Shown here: positions 47,135 to 56,569 of the stretch, one piece after another
Numbering within the stretch: the first letter of the stretch is position 1
How the letters are laid out: each line of letters opens with the position of its first letter
Notes under the pieces: model-generated
Databases searched by the model: none
Told to the model about the DNA's origin: nothing
Seen by the model: the letters and a program-made list of their open reading frames with translations, nothing else
Assembly: GCA_025141675.1 (NCBI GenBank)
Contig: CP081161.1
Span: 780,001 to 844,000, forward strand
Length of the DNA stretch: 64,000 nt
Source of the DNA: Rhodobacteraceae bacterium S2214
Lineage (GTDB): Bacteria; Pseudomonadota; Alphaproteobacteria; Rhodobacterales; Rhodobacteraceae
Direction: 5' to 3'
Made by a program: the position numbers and the translations under genes

Positions 47135-48811
47135 ATGGCTAACACAATGGAAGAGTTTGAAGCACTCTTGAACGAAAGCTTCGAAATGGACACACCGAGC
47201 GAAGGCTCAGTTGTCAAAGGCAAGGTTATCGCGATCGAAGCGGGCCAAGCTATCATCGACGTCGGCTACAAAATGGAAGGCCGCGTTGATCTGAAAGAAT
47301 TCGCAAACCCTGGTGAAGAAGCTGAACTGGCTGCTGGCGACACTGTTGAAGTGTTCCTGCGTCAAGTTGAGAACGCCCGTGGCGAAGCTGTTATCTCTCG
47401 TGAGATGGCGCGCCGCGAAGAAGCTTGGGATCGTCTGGAAAAAGCATATGCTGACGAAGAGCGCGTCGATGGCGCAATCTTTGGCCGCGTAAAAGGTGGT
47501 TTCACTGTAGATCTGGGCGGCGCTGTTGCGTTCCTTCCGGGTTCTCAGGTTGACGTACGCCCAGTACGCGATGCGGGCCCATTGATGGGTCTTAAGCAGC
47601 CATTCCAGATTCTGAAAATGGACCGTCGTCGTGGCAACATCGTTGTATCCCGTCGTGCCATCCTCGAAGAATCACGTGCTGAACAGCGCGCTGAAGTCAT
47701 CGGCAACCTGACTGAAGGTCAGGAAGTTGACGGCGTGGTTAAGAACATCACTGAATACGGTGCGTTCGTTGACCTCGGCGGCGTTGACGGCTTGCTGCAC
47801 GTGACAGACATGGCTTGGCGCCGTGTGAACCACCCATCCGAGATCCTCACAATCGGTGAGACAATCAAGGTTCAGGTGATCAAGATCAACAAAGAGACAC
47901 ACCGTATCTCCCTCGGCATGAAGCAGCTGCAGGACGATCCGTGGAACGCTGTTGAAGCCAAGTACACAATGGAATCTGTCCACACTGGTCGCGTGACCAA
48001 CATCACTGATTACGGCGCATTCGTTGAGCTGGAACCAGGTGTTGAAGGTCTTGTGCACGTTTCTGAAATGTCTTGGACAAAGAAAAACGTACACCCAGGC
48101 AAAATCGTTTCTACTTCGCAAGAAGTCGAAGTCATGGTTCTGGAAATCGATTCAGCCAAGCGTCGCGTTTCCCTTGGTCTCAAGCAGACACAGCGCAACC
48201 CATGGGAAGTCTTCGCAGAACAGTTCCCTGAGGGCACTGAAGTTGAAGGCGAAGTCAAAAACATCACCGAATTCGGTCTGTTTGTTGGCCTCGAAGGCGA
48301 CATCGACGGCATGGTTCACCTGTCCGACCTGACATGGGAAGGCCGCGGCGAAGACGTCATCGGCGATTTCCGCAAGGGCGACATCGTGAAAGCTAAGGTT
48401 GCTGAAGTTGACGTTGAGAAAGAGCGCATCTCGCTCTCCATCAAAGCGCTCGACGGCGATCCATTCGCTGAAACAATCGGCGGCACTAAGCGCGGTTCGA
48501 TCATCACTGTTGAAGTGACTAAGATCGAAGAAGGCGGCATCGAAGTTGACTATGAAGGCATGAAATCCTTCATCCGTCGTTCCGATCTGTCCCGTGACCG
48601 TGCAGAGCAGCGTCCAGAGCGTTTCGGCGTTGGTGACAAGGTCGACGTTCGCGTCACCAACATCGACTCCAAGACACGCAAACTGGGTCTGTCCATCAAA
48701 GCACGTGAAATTGCTGAAGAAAAAGAAGCAGTTGAGCAGTTCGGTTCTTCCGACTCCGGCGCTTCCTTGGGCGATATCCTTGGTGCAGCATTGAAGGGCG
48801 GCGACGAGTAA
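47135..48811 (+). CDS. rpsA: 30S ribosomal protein S1
   Basis: 558 residues, the usual length. Six S1 repeats are visible, e.g. GSVVKGKVIAIEAGQAIIDV (~res 20), GVVKNITEYGAFVDLGG (~res 200), GRVTNITDYGAFVELEPG (~res 288) and GEVKNITEFGLFVGLEGD (~res 373). S1 brings mRNAs to the ribosome. Codon use is strongly biased, as expected. The AGGA near 47119 is about 13 nt from the ATG, so the ribosome site is weak, common for rpsA. It is cut off from cmk by an accessory stretch. Confidence 0.96.
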   Translation: MANTMEEFEALLNESFEMDTPSEGSVVKGKVIAIEAGQAIIDVGYKMEGRVDLKEFANPGEEAELAAGDTVEVFLRQVENARGEAVISREMARREEAWDRLEKAYADEERVDGAIFGRVKGGFTVDLGGAVAFLPGSQVDVRPVRDAGPLMGLKQPFQILKMDRRRGNIVVSRRAILEESRAEQRAEVIGNLTEGQEVDGVVKNITEYGAFVDLGGVDGLLHVTDMAWRRVNHPSEILTIGETIKVQVIKINKETHRISLGMKQLQDDPWNAVEAKYTMESVHTGRVTNITDYGAFVELEPGVEGLVHVSEMSWTKKNVHPGKIVSTSQEVEVMVLEIDSAKRRVSLGLKQTQRNPWEVFAEQFPEGTEVEGEVKNITEFGLFVGLEGDIDGMVHLSDLTWEGRGEDVIGDFRKGDIVKAKVAEVDVEKERISLSIKALDGDPFAETIGGTKRGSIITVEVTKIEEGGIEVDYEGMKSFIRRSDLSRDRAEQRPERFGVGDKVDVRVTNIDSKTRKLGLSIKAREIAEEKEAVEQFGSSDSGASLGDILGAALKGGDE

Positions 48812-48834
48812 TCGTTACCCCTTAAGACTTGAAG

Positions 48835-48866
48835 AAGGCCTCGCAAGCAATTGCGGGGCCTTTTTT
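48835..48866 (+). terminator. Rho-independent terminator of rpsA
   Basis: AAGGCCTCGCAA (48835-48846) and TTGCGGGGCCTT (48851-48862) form a 12-bp stem with a GCAA loop, followed by TTTT. It lies 24 bp after the rpsA stop. Confidence 0.92.
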
Positions 48867-48949
48867 GTGCGTAGCGTCAGGCGCCGGAACAATTGACTGG
48901 CTGGCAATCGTTGTTAGGTGTCTTGTCTGTCACAAGATCGGGGACCCAG

Positions 48950-49993
48950 ATGACTTTACCAGATACGATGTTCGGCGTTGTAATGACGGGGCATGGCGGT
49001 CCCGAAATGCTGGATTGGCGCGATGATCTGCCAACACCAAAACCGGCAGCGGGCGACGTAGTCATCCGCGTGGCGGCCGCTGGCGTGAATAACACCGACA
49101 TCAACACGCGTATCGGCTGGTATGCAAAAGAAGGCGCAGATGACGCATCTTGGTCCGACACACCGCTTGGTTTTCCCCGCGTGCAGGGCGCAGACGTCTG
49201 CGGCGATATCGTTGCGGTCGGTGCGGATGTTGATCCAGCACGGATCGGCGAACGGGTCCTGATCGAACCTTGTATCCACGTGGCAAATGGCGAAACAAAA
49301 TCGCCGCCATGGTACTTCGGGTCCGAATGTGACGGCGGGTTTGCTGAATTTACCAAGGTCGACGCCCGTTACGCTCATCCCGTGAAAACGGACATGACCG
49401 ATATCGAACTGGCGTCCTTCCCATGTTCCTACTCGACAGCTGAAAACATGCTGACACGTGCGGCTGTGAAATCAGGCGATACCGTTCTCGTAACCGGTGC
49501 ATCCGGCGGCGTCGGGTCCGCAGCTGTGCAATTGGCCAAGGCGCGCGGGGCAGAGGTGATCGCAATCACGTCTGCTGCGAAGGCAGATGCGCTGAAAGAA
49601 CTGGGTGCCAAACAGACGTTGGACCGCAAGGACGACCTGATCGCGACACTTGGCAAAGATGCCGTCGACGTTGTGATCGACCTTGTTGCGGGGCCGTCGT
49701 GGCCTGCGTTGCTTGATGTGTTACGCCCCAAAGGCCGGTATGCGGTTTCGGGTGCTATCGCGGGACCCATGGTCACACTGGATGTGCGGACGCTCTACCT
49801 GAAAGACCTCAGTTTCTTTGGCTGTACCGTGATCGAACCAGAGGTATTCGGGAATTTGGTCAAGCGGATCGAAAACGGGGACATCGCGCCATTGGTCGCG
49901 CAAACTTACCCATTGCGTGACATCGGTCAGGCGCAGGAAGACTTCCAAGACAAAGGCCACATCGGCAAATTCGTTCTGAACGTTTCTGGCTAG
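48950..49993 (+). CDS. Quinone oxidoreductase-like MDR protein
   Basis: 347 residues from ATG 48950; upstream in-frame codons to 48893 lack support. GroES-like N-terminal part (AAAGVNNTDINTRIG, GFPRVQGADVCGDIVAVG) and nucleotide fold VTGASGGVGSAAVQLAKARGA. The zinc-binding Cys/His sets of alcohol dehydrogenases are absent, so it fits the zinc-free NADPH:quinone reductase group. Substrate unknown. It splits rpsA from ihfB. Confidence 0.86.
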   Translation: MTLPDTMFGVVMTGHGGPEMLDWRDDLPTPKPAAGDVVIRVAAAGVNNTDINTRIGWYAKEGADDASWSDTPLGFPRVQGADVCGDIVAVGADVDPARIGERVLIEPCIHVANGETKSPPWYFGSECDGGFAEFTKVDARYAHPVKTDMTDIELASFPCSYSTAENMLTRAAVKSGDTVLVTGASGGVGSAAVQLAKARGAEVIAITSAAKADALKELGAKQTLDRKDDLIATLGKDAVDVVIDLVAGPSWPALLDVLRPKGRYAVSGAIAGPMVTLDVRTLYLKDLSFFGCTVIEPEVFGNLVKRIENGDIAPLVAQTYPLRDIGQAQEDFQDKGHIGKFVLNVSG

Positions 49994-50032
49994 GTGGATC
50001 GCGCCCCGCCCGCAAAGGCGAGGCGCTGTTTC

Positions 50033-50293
50033 TTAGAACTTCATGTGCCCCATGGTGATCAGGTCAATCTTGAACTGTTGCGCATGATCCTGAGGCGGCA
50101 GACCAATGTCCGCCCGCATCCGGTCGCTCAAACCGTCAACGCCGGGCTGCTTTTCAACTGCAAGGTCTGGTGGGCGGGTTCGCTTGAACAGCCTTGCGAC
50201 AGTTGCCAGAACCACCTTTTTGATGCCGAATTCGGCAACCAGATCGTCGATGATCTCTTGTGGCGTTGGTGTTTTGATAGGAAGTGCATTCAT
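50033..50293 (-). CDS. Small conserved-looking protein of unknown function
   Basis: 86 residues from ATG 50293 (GTG 50302 also possible). PTPQEIIDDLVAEFGIKKVV suggests an amphipathic helix, then a basic VARLFKRTRPP and LSDRMRADIGLPPQ. The last piece resembles the end of DUF1127-like proteins, which is only a weak hint. No signal or membrane segment. Confidence 0.6.
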   Translation of the reverse strand: MNALPIKTPTPQEIIDDLVAEFGIKKVVLATVARLFKRTRPPDLAVEKQPGVDGLSDRMRADIGLPPQDHAQQFKIDLITMGHMKF

Positions 50294-50442
50294 TGTCGTC
50301 ACGTTTTCCGGTCGCGCACGAGCGAAACCGTTCCTTTACTGATGAAGATCCGGTCGGCAAACGGCAGACAAACTGCGGCAGCCAATAAGGGGATCAAATT
50401 GTTAAGTTTTGGGATGGGATGGCACGAAATGCCGATGCGGCT

Positions 50443-50526
50443 TTAAGCGCGAGAACCTGCGCCTGACGGAGTCATAGCCACTGCAAAATTCGCCCAAAGG
50501 GTATGTAAGCGTTCGAAATTATACAT
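50443..50526 (-). CDS. Candidate 27-residue small protein
   Basis: ATG 50526 is preceded by AAGGAGGGTATCGC, a near-perfect ribosome site at ideal distance. The frame reads MYNFERLHTLWANFAVAM, then TPSGAGSRA and TAA. No family is recognised. It may be a real small protein or a leader peptide for the gene at 50033-50293, which starts 150 bp further on the same strand. Confidence 0.45.
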   Translation of the reverse strand: MYNFERLHTLWANFAVAMTPSGAGSRA

Positions 50527-50940
50527 GCGATACCCTCCTTAGGTTGTGTGGTTGCAGTGCGGTATGCGTAGTGGAGGAGCGGATTCGATCAAGGGTCTCA
50601 GTTCGATCAATCGCATGACCCATCCGTATTGTTGCCAAAATGCAACAATCCAGACATCCCAAAACCACGACGAAATCGGCAGGGGCATTCCCCGAAACAC
50701 TGTTCCAGACCGGCGAATCGGGGACGTATGCGCCAACGTGACTTGCCTTATGATGCTCAAAACACCGGAAAATATTTTATTTGATGTGGCTCAGGCAGGG
50801 CTGAACCCGCCAATCAGGTGTATTTTCATACAATTTCCCCGCGTCGGTGTATTCCGTGAACAGAATTTTGCGGCTACAGTCATCGGAAAGCAGGAATAGA
50901 CCTGCGGATACTGCCTGACTGCCTTTGGGGGGCCACTGCC
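50527..50940. other. Region upstream of ihfB
   Basis: 414 bp without a convincing gene. It holds a perfect inverted repeat TTGTTGC (50629-50635) / GCAACAA (50642-50648) with a 6-bp spacer, and TTCGATCAA twice (50585 and 50602). Either could be an operator. The ihfB promoter must lie here but no clear hexamers were found. Confidence 0.45.
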
Positions 50941-51222
50941 ATGATCCGATCCGAATTGATCCAAAAGATCGCTGACGAAAATCCGCATCTTTACCAACGT
51001 GATGTCGAAAAAATTGTGAATACAATTTTCGAAGAAATCACTGATGCGATGTCTAATGGCGATCGGGTCGAACTGCGCGGATTTGGCGCATTTTCGGTAA
51101 AGAAACGTGATCAGAGAATAGGCCGGAACCCTCGTACCGGTGAATCGGTTGAGGTAGAAGAAAAGCACGTGCCTTTCTTTAAGACCGGTAAACTCCTGCG
51201 CGACCGTCTCAACGGCGGCTGA
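50941..51222 (+). CDS. ihfB: Integration host factor subunit beta
   Basis: 93 residues from ATG 50941 (GGGGGG upstream). HU/IHF fold with [40 protein letters not shown] and [10 protein letters not shown], the DNA-intercalating arm carrying the conserved Pro. IHF bends DNA. The following genes lapA and trpF are 13 bp away and overlapping, respectively. Confidence 0.96.
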   Translation: MIRSELIQKIADENPHLYQRDVEKIVNTIFEEITDAMSNGDRVELRGFGAFSVKKRDQRIGRNPRTGESVEVEEKHVPFFKTGKLLRDRLNGG

Positions 51223-51235
51223 AAGTAAACAACTG

Positions 51236-51598
51236 ATGAAAACGATCCGTTATGCCTTTTGGGCACTCGTTGCCCTTGTTCTGATCCTTGTTGGGCTGGC
51301 CAACCGTGACTTTGTGACGGTCCGCGCGATGCCGCCAGCGCTGGCTGATATGTTGGCGATATCGCCAGACGTATCGCTGCCGATGTTCATCATCATTTTC
51401 GTCAGCGTCGGCGTTGGTCTTTTGATCGGTTTCTTCTGGGAATGGATCCGCGAACACCGCATTCGTGTCGAAGGCCGCAAGAAGGCCCGCGAAGTGCACC
51501 AGCTGAAGCGCGAAGTTGATACGCTGAAAACGGAAAAAGCGGGCGGCAATCAAGATGATGTGCTTGCTCTGCTCGAAGGTCCGACCGGCAAAGCCTGA
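51236..51598 (+). CDS. lapA: LapA-domain (DUF1049) membrane protein
   Basis: 120 residues. Two membrane helices (~res 5-22 and 48-68; [20 protein letters not shown]) and a C-terminal coiled coil ([17 protein letters not shown]). This is the pattern of LapA/YciS, which in E. coli works with LapB in lipopolysaccharide control and also lies near ihfB or pyrF in proteobacteria. No lapB follows here; trpF overlaps the stop. Confidence 0.85.
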   Translation: MKTIRYAFWALVALVLILVGLANRDFVTVRAMPPALADMLAISPDVSLPMFIIIFVSVGVGLLIGFFWEWIREHRIRVEGRKKAREVHQLKREVDTLKTEKAGGNQDDVLALLEGPTGKA

Positions 51599-52242
51599 TG
51601 CCTACTGACACCCGTGTTAAGATTTGCGGCCTGCGCGATCAGGCCATGATGGATGCTGCCGTATCGGCAGGGGCCCATTACGTGGGGCTTGTTTTCTTTC
51701 CGAAATCGCCGCGCAACGTCAGCATCGCCCAAGCCGCACCATTAGCGCAATCCGCGCCCATCGGAATTGCGAAGGTGGGGTTGGTCGTGAACCCTGACAA
51801 TGCCTTGCTCGATGCGATCCTTGCGGATGTGCCGCTTGATGTCCTGCAACTTCACGGGTCTGAAACGCCAGAACGTGTTGCAGAAGTGCGCGCGCGTTAT
51901 GGTCTGCCAGTCATGAAAGCGGTTGGCGTTGCTGATGCTGACGATCTGCCTGCGCTCGATGATTACGCACTGGCCGCCGACATGTTGCTTGTCGATGCAA
52001 AGCCGCCGAAAAACTCTGATTTGCCGGGCGGTAATGGCCTGTCGTTTGACTGGACCCTAATTGCGAACCGCAGGTGGCCGACGCCATGGATGCTTGCTGG
52101 CGGGTTAACACCTGACAATGTGTCCGAAGCAGTGGCGCTGACCAAAGCGCCACAAGTTGATGTGTCATCGGGTGTGGAAACGGCACCGGGCGAAAAATCA
52201 GCCGACCTAATCAACGCATTTGTTGCAGCAGCTACTCGCTGA
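51598..52242 (+). CDS. trpF: Phosphoribosylanthranilate isomerase
   Basis: 214 residues; ATG 51598 overlaps the lapA stop. Catalytic Cys in VKICGLRDQ (~res 7-15), [28 protein letters not shown], the catalytic Asp region LLVDAKPP and [24 protein letters not shown]. Third step of tryptophan synthesis. In many alphaproteobacteria trpB follows; here a DUF2237 gene converges and overlaps by 11 bp. Confidence 0.95.
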   Translation: MPTDTRVKICGLRDQAMMDAAVSAGAHYVGLVFFPKSPRNVSIAQAAPLAQSAPIGIAKVGLVVNPDNALLDAILADVPLDVLQLHGSETPERVAEVRARYGLPVMKAVGVADADDLPALDDYALAADMLLVDAKPPKNSDLPGGNGLSFDWTLIANRRWPTPWMLAGGLTPDNVSEAVALTKAPQVDVSSGVETAPGEKSADLINAFVAAATR

Positions 52243-52615
52243 TCTCGTCGACTGCATAATCACGCAAAACATCAATCGGCACGATTTCTAACGCACGCAC
52301 GTGCGTCGCATGAAGGTTCACGCGCGGCGCGCAGCCTTCTTCGTGGGCTTGCAGGAAACGCGACGCACACAGGCACCAGCCATCTCCAGCCTTCAACCCT
52401 GCAAAGCCGAATTCAGGGCGCGGGGTGCTCAGGTCGTTGCCCACATATTTGGAAAACGCGAGAAATTCGTCGGTCATCACAGCGCAAACTGTGTGGCTGC
52501 CCTGATCTGCAGCGCAGGTGTCACAGGCGCCATTGCGAAAATAACCCGTCACGGGATCAAGCGAACAGGTCTGCAACGTGCTGCCAAGGACGTTGAATGA
52601 CGGATCTTTTTCCAT
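52232..52615 (-). CDS. DUF2237-family protein
   Basis: 127 residues. DUF2237 blocks: [66 protein letters not shown] and [17 protein letters not shown]. Six or more conserved cysteines, but no known activity. No signal peptide. Overlaps the end of trpF in antisense. Confidence 0.9.
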   Translation of the reverse strand: MEKDPSFNVLGSTLQTCSLDPVTGYFRNGACDTCAADQGSHTVCAVMTDEFLAFSKYVGNDLSTPRPEFGFAGLKAGDGWCLCASRFLQAHEEGCAPRVNLHATHVRALEIVPIDVLRDYAVDEISE

Positions 52616-52616
52616 A

Positions 52617-53768
52617 TCAGTCTAGGCTTTCTGCGATGGCGCGGAACATGTCTTCGTTTTGACGGTTCACGCCTGCGAAACGGAAATTGCGGTCACTGGC
52701 ATTCAATACAATGACAACGTTCCTTGGTTGGTCGATGTAGATGTACTGACCGTAAATGCCACGCGCCATGAACTGGCCCGAGGTCGCGCCCACAGGAATC
52801 CACCACTGATAGCCATATCCGGTATTTCCGGGTGCGGTATTCGCAGATGGCACGGTAGAGGCGGCGATCCAGTCAGCAGGGACAATTTGCTGGCCCTGCC
52901 ACTGACCATTCTGCGCAATCATTTGTCCAAAGCGGGCATAATCACGTGTCGTGATATTCAGGCCACCCAAGACAAATGCCACGTCGTAACCGTCGACCAG
53001 GTAAGTCGGCTCAGCCTCGAACCCAAGCGGCGCGATTATCTTTTCGCTCAACAGGTCAGGGATCGTGCGACCGGTGGCACCACGGATCACCATGCCCAAA
53101 ATATGGGTATCAATCGACACATATTGCCATTGCTGACCTGCGGGCGCAAAGGTTTCGGTCAACCCCTCAGCAAACCCGTCCATCGATCCACCTAGCGCAA
53201 GGATACGCCCCATGCGGTTAATATCGCTGCTGAATTTCAGGTAATCTTCGTCAAAGGTGACGCCGGATGACATTTGCAAAACGTCTTTGATCGTCGCGCC
53301 GTCGTATGCTGAACCGATCAAGCTTGGCGCAAACTGGGTGACCGGCGCATCAATGGTTTCGATCGTGCCTTCATCCACCAACACGCCCATTAAAGCTGAA
53401 AGAAAGCTTTTTGCGACGGACCACGAAATCCGCAAATCGTTCGCATCGGTGTCTTGGTGGTAATCCTCGAACACCACTTGCCCGTTTTTGAGAACAAGCA
53501 GGGCGGTGACGTTGCGGTCTGTGATGAACGCATCGATTTCGGCAGGCAGCGTGGCTGTCGATCCTGTGGGCAGTTCACTGACAGGCCCTTCGCCGCGCGA
53601 TACGGGCACTGTCAGAAATGCAGCGCCCATATTCGAGAAATTGTTGGTGATGTCGTCTTCTGAAAACAGACTTTGAACGGCCATCAAACGACCGATTTCT
53701 TCGTATTTTACGGCGCAGCCCGCCAATGCTGCCAGAACAACTGCGGCGGCGATGCGAGGATACGTCAT
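52617..53768 (-). CDS. Serine hydrolase of the beta-lactamase/PBP4-like class C fold, lipoprotein
   Basis: 383 residues. Lipobox LAALAGC (~res 13-18). SxxK active site in ISWSVAKSF (~res 115), second-motif Tyr in QWQYVSIDTH (YxS rather than YxN) and DRNFRFAG at the C-terminus. Beta-lactamase activity is not implied; relatives are peptidases and esterases. The start overlaps the pth stop by 4 bp. Confidence 0.85.
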   Translation of the reverse strand: MTYPRIAAAVVLAALAGCAVKYEEIGRLMAVQSLFSEDDITNNFSNMGAAFLTVPVSRGEGPVSELPTGSTATLPAEIDAFITDRNVTALLVLKNGQVVFEDYHQDTDANDLRISWSVAKSFLSALMGVLVDEGTIETIDAPVTQFAPSLIGSAYDGATIKDVLQMSSGVTFDEDYLKFSSDINRMGRILALGGSMDGFAEGLTETFAPAGQQWQYVSIDTHILGMVIRGATGRTIPDLLSEKIIAPLGFEAEPTYLVDGYDVAFVLGGLNITTRDYARFGQMIAQNGQWQGQQIVPADWIAASTVPSANTAPGNTGYGYQWWIPVGATSGQFMARGIYGQYIYIDQPRNVVIVLNASDRNFRFAGVNRQNEDMFRAIAESLD

Positions 53769-54442
53769 TTGAAACGATCCATCAGCTTTTGCATTTGGGT
53801 GCGGGTGTCTTCGGGTTCCGGCGCGGGGGCGGGCTTGGCCTTCTCTGGCTTGGGTTTTGTTGTGGACGACCGCGGTGGGGCGACGCGCAAGGCAACCGCA
53901 TTCAGGAACTTGCCACTGTCGCCCGCAACCAGATGATCAATACCGTCGGAAATGCCGCGCATTTCATCGTCCAACCAATCCTGATCAGCCTTGGCAAAGT
54001 CACGCAGCACAAAGCCGGGCACCGCGTCTTTATGACCCGGGTGCCCAACGCCAAGCCGAACACGGTCATAGTCAGGACCGATGTGGCTATGGATCGACCG
54101 CAATCCGTTATGGCCCGCGTGTCCACCACCCGTTTTGACGCGCACTTTTGCAGGGGCCAGATCAATTTCGTCGTGAAAGACGATCACATCCGCAGGGTCG
54201 AGCTTGTGAAACCGCATGGCTTCACCGACCGATTGACCGGACAGGTTCATAAAGGTTTCAGGCTTCAGCAGGATAACCTTGTCGCTTCCGAACCGCCCCT
54301 CAGAGACTTGACCCTGAAATTTCGACCGCCACGGGCTAAACCCGTGATCAGATGCAATGCGATCCAGCGCCATAAACCCGATGTTATGACGGTTGCCTGC
54401 GTATTTTGTGCCGGGATTACCAAGGCCTACGATAAGTTTCAT
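53765..54442 (-). CDS. pth: Peptidyl-tRNA hydrolase
   Basis: 225 residues. Catalytic His in GNRHNIGFMALD (~res 20), KPETFMNLSGQSVGE, VFHDEIDLAPAKVRVK and GGHAGHNGLRSI. A basic Pro-rich tail of ~35 residues (PPRSSTTKPKPEKAKP) extends past the standard fold and may aid RNA binding. Pth recycles peptidyl-tRNA. Behind rplY, the usual order. Confidence 0.96.
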   Translation of the reverse strand: MKLIVGLGNPGTKYAGNRHNIGFMALDRIASDHGFSPWRSKFQGQVSEGRFGSDKVILLKPETFMNLSGQSVGEAMRFHKLDPADVIVFHDEIDLAPAKVRVKTGGGHAGHNGLRSIHSHIGPDYDRVRLGVGHPGHKDAVPGFVLRDFAKADQDWLDDEMRGISDGIDHLVAGDSGKFLNAVALRVAPPRSSTTKPKPEKAKPAPAPEPEDTRTQMQKLMDRFK

Positions 54443-54533
54443 GCAGGTATCCTAATGATGCAATGCGGGGGCCTCAAGCGACCTCTCACGTGACGCGGCG
54501 GCGGCGGGAATTTCGAAAACGCCAAAGAAACAA

Positions 54534-54561
54534 AAAGGGCGCCCGCATAGGGACGCCCTTT
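54534..54561 (-). terminator. Rho-independent terminator behind rplY
   Basis: On the minus strand AAAGGGCG and CGCCCTTT (54554-54561 and 54534-54541) form a perfect 8-bp stem with a 12-nt loop, followed by TTGTTTC. It separates rplY from pth, so pth needs its own promoter or read-through. Confidence 0.7.
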
Positions 54562-54583
54562 GAAATCGTAAAAGTCGGAAAGA

Positions 54584-55225
54584 TTACTCTTCGCCGCCCT
54601 CAGCTGCTGCTTCTGGTGCTTCAGCTTCGCCTTCTTCTTCGTCGTCCGCGCTAACAGTCTTAGGCGCAGAAATCGCAGCGATTGTGAATTCACGGTCGAT
54701 AACCGGCTTGGAACCTTCTGGCCAAGTCACGCTATCGGATGTGATCACGTCGCCGATGTTGGCTTCGGACAGATCGATGTCGATGCTTTCCGGAATGTTG
54801 TTGGCTGTCACGCGCAGCTCAATCTCAGTCCGGTTGATTGTCAGCATGCCGCCAGCAGGGGCGTAAGGTGCGTTTTCTGCGTTGATGAAGTTAACACCAA
54901 CAAACAGGTTCACCTTAGATGTCTGACGCAGACGCATGAAATCAACGTGGATCGGCAGATCCTTAACAACGTCACGCTGAACGCCACGGCAGATGACGCG
55001 GACGTCTTCTTGACCTTCGACTTTCAGGTTGAACAAAGTCGCCAAGAAGCGACCTTTGCGCAGACGTGTCAGCAGTTTGTTGAAGTCGAGGTTGATCGCA
55101 ACAGGATCAGCACCGCCACCATAAACAACACCAGGCACCATGCCTTCGCGACGTGCTGAGCGGGCGGCCCCCTTGCCTGTCCCCGCGCGAGCCGTAGCTT
55201 CGAGATCTGGAATGTTTCCAGCCAT
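54584..55225 (-). CDS. rplY: 50S ribosomal protein L25/general stress protein Ctc
   Basis: 213 residues from ATG 55225 (TTTGGAGAA upstream). The L25 part has [23 protein letters not shown] and the Ctc-type C-terminal extension ends in a Glu/Ala-rich tail ([20 protein letters not shown]). It binds 5S rRNA. A longer in-frame ORF to 55375 has no support. Confidence 0.95.
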   Translation of the reverse strand: MAGNIPDLEATARAGTGKGAARSARREGMVPGVVYGGGADPVAINLDFNKLLTRLRKGRFLATLFNLKVEGQEDVRVICRGVQRDVVKDLPIHVDFMRLRQTSKVNLFVGVNFINAENAPYAPAGGMLTINRTEIELRVTANNIPESIDIDLSEANIGDVITSDSVTWPEGSKPVIDREFTIAAISAPKTVSADDEEEGEAEAPEAAAEGGEE

Positions 55226-55393
55226 AAGAATTCTCCAAAGTAATAATGGGACCGCCCTCCAAGGGTGTGCGATCCGGTGAAGCCTGCCTATTAGGGGGGA
55301 ATCGCCTGCTTGGGAAGGGGTTTTTGACCCAAAATGCAGAAGAATGGGTGTGGTGTCGCATATGCCCGCAGTCATTTCATCTTGATCATTGGG

Positions 55394-56569
55394 ATGAGTG
55401 GTGCGAACGGTTCCGTTATGTCAATTTTGTCAGCCTTGCGTATCTCGCGCCGCCCTGCTGCGGCCTTTGTCATTGTCGGCCTCTTTTGGGGGTGTTTTGC
55501 GGCATATGTGCCTGTGTTGAAAGACCAGCTTGGCGCAAGTGACGGGTTGTTCGGGATACTTTTGTTAGGATCGGCGACTGGCCTTGTGTCATCCATGTGG
55601 ATCGCGCCGCGTGCGGACCGCATTTTGGGATCGCGCAGTATGCAGGTCGGTGCGGTGATGCTGGCCTGTATCTGGTTGGTGCCGGGCGAAATCAGCACGC
55701 CAATCTATTTCGCCTTTGCATTGGGTTTTGTCGGGCTGGCATCGGGGTTGCTGGACGTGGTGATGAACGCGCGGGTGTCCGAATTGGAAGCCGCGCATAA
55801 CAGGTCCTTGATGAACGCCAATCACGCAATGTTTTCGGTGGCATATGCGGTGTCGGCCGTCATCACCGGTATCGCCCGCGAAGCAGGCATGCCGCCCACA
55901 CCCGTCTTTGCGGGTTTCGGGGTGGTGGCCATTCTGCTGGTGCCGATGTTGAACATGGAAATAGCCGACGTCGAAGCCGATGACGGCACCCAAGGCAAAT
56001 ACCCGCTTTGGCCTATCATGCTGTGCGGCGCGATTGTTTTGGTGGCCTTCATGTCCGAAGCCACAGTCGAAGCATGGTCCGCCCTGCACGTCGAACGCAC
56101 GCTTGGTGGCGGTGCGGCCGAAGGCGCGCTTGGCCCCGCAATGCTTGGCATCACGATGGCCGTCGGTCGGTTCTCGGGGCAGGCGGTGTCGGAACGGTTC
56201 CGTGAAACGCAGGTCGTGCTCATCGCGTCTATGGTTTCCGCGGCAGGGGCGATCATCGCAGCAACCGCAGCGTCACCTTGGATGGCTTACGTGGGTTTTG
56301 GCACGCTAGGCCTTGGTGTGTCGGTGATCGGACCAATGGGGCTTGCCTTGATCGGCAAAGTCGTCCCGCCACACCTGCGGACCGAAGCGATCAGCCGCTG
56401 TGCGGTCATCGGCTTTTCAGGTTTCTTCTTTGCCCCGATGGTCATGGGGCTGATCTCGGAAAGCTACGGGCTGCGGGTCGCTTTCGCCTGCGTGGCGCTG
56501 CTGTTGATATCCGCAGCACCACTGGCGTTGTTGGCATCCCGCCTGCCAAAATATGCGAAAAAGACCTAA
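55394..56569 (+). CDS. MFS transporter
   Basis: 391 residues from ATG 55394 (ATG 55418 also plausible). About 12 membrane segments; [20 protein letters not shown] in TM1, a truncated motif A with [14 protein letters not shown] and [19 protein letters not shown] before TM5. The pattern matches FucP/YbjJ-like inner-membrane MFS proteins. Substrate unknown. Convergent, overlapping lldD by 4 bp. Confidence 0.82.
   Translation: MSGANGSVMSILSALRISRRPAAAFVIVGLFWGCFAAYVPVLKDQLGASDGLFGILLLGSATGLVSSMWIAPRADRILGSRSMQVGAVMLACIWLVPGEISTPIYFAFALGFVGLASGLLDVVMNARVSELEAAHNRSLMNANHAMFSVAYAVSAVITGIAREAGMPPTPVFAGFGVVAILLVPMLNMEIADVEADDGTQGKYPLWPIMLCGAIVLVAFMSEATVEAWSALHVERTLGGGAAEGALGPAMLGITMAVGRFSGQAVSERFRETQVVLIASMVSAAGAIIAATAASPWMAYVGFGTLGLGVSVIGPMGLALIGKVVPPHLRTEAISRCAVIGFSGFFFAPMVMGLISESYGLRVAFACVALLLISAAPLALLASRLPKYAKKT

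Noticed and set aside
50546..50899. 117-codon plus-strand frame upstream of ihfB
   Set aside because: No ribosome site, atypical composition and overlapping minus-strand frames; treated as non-coding.
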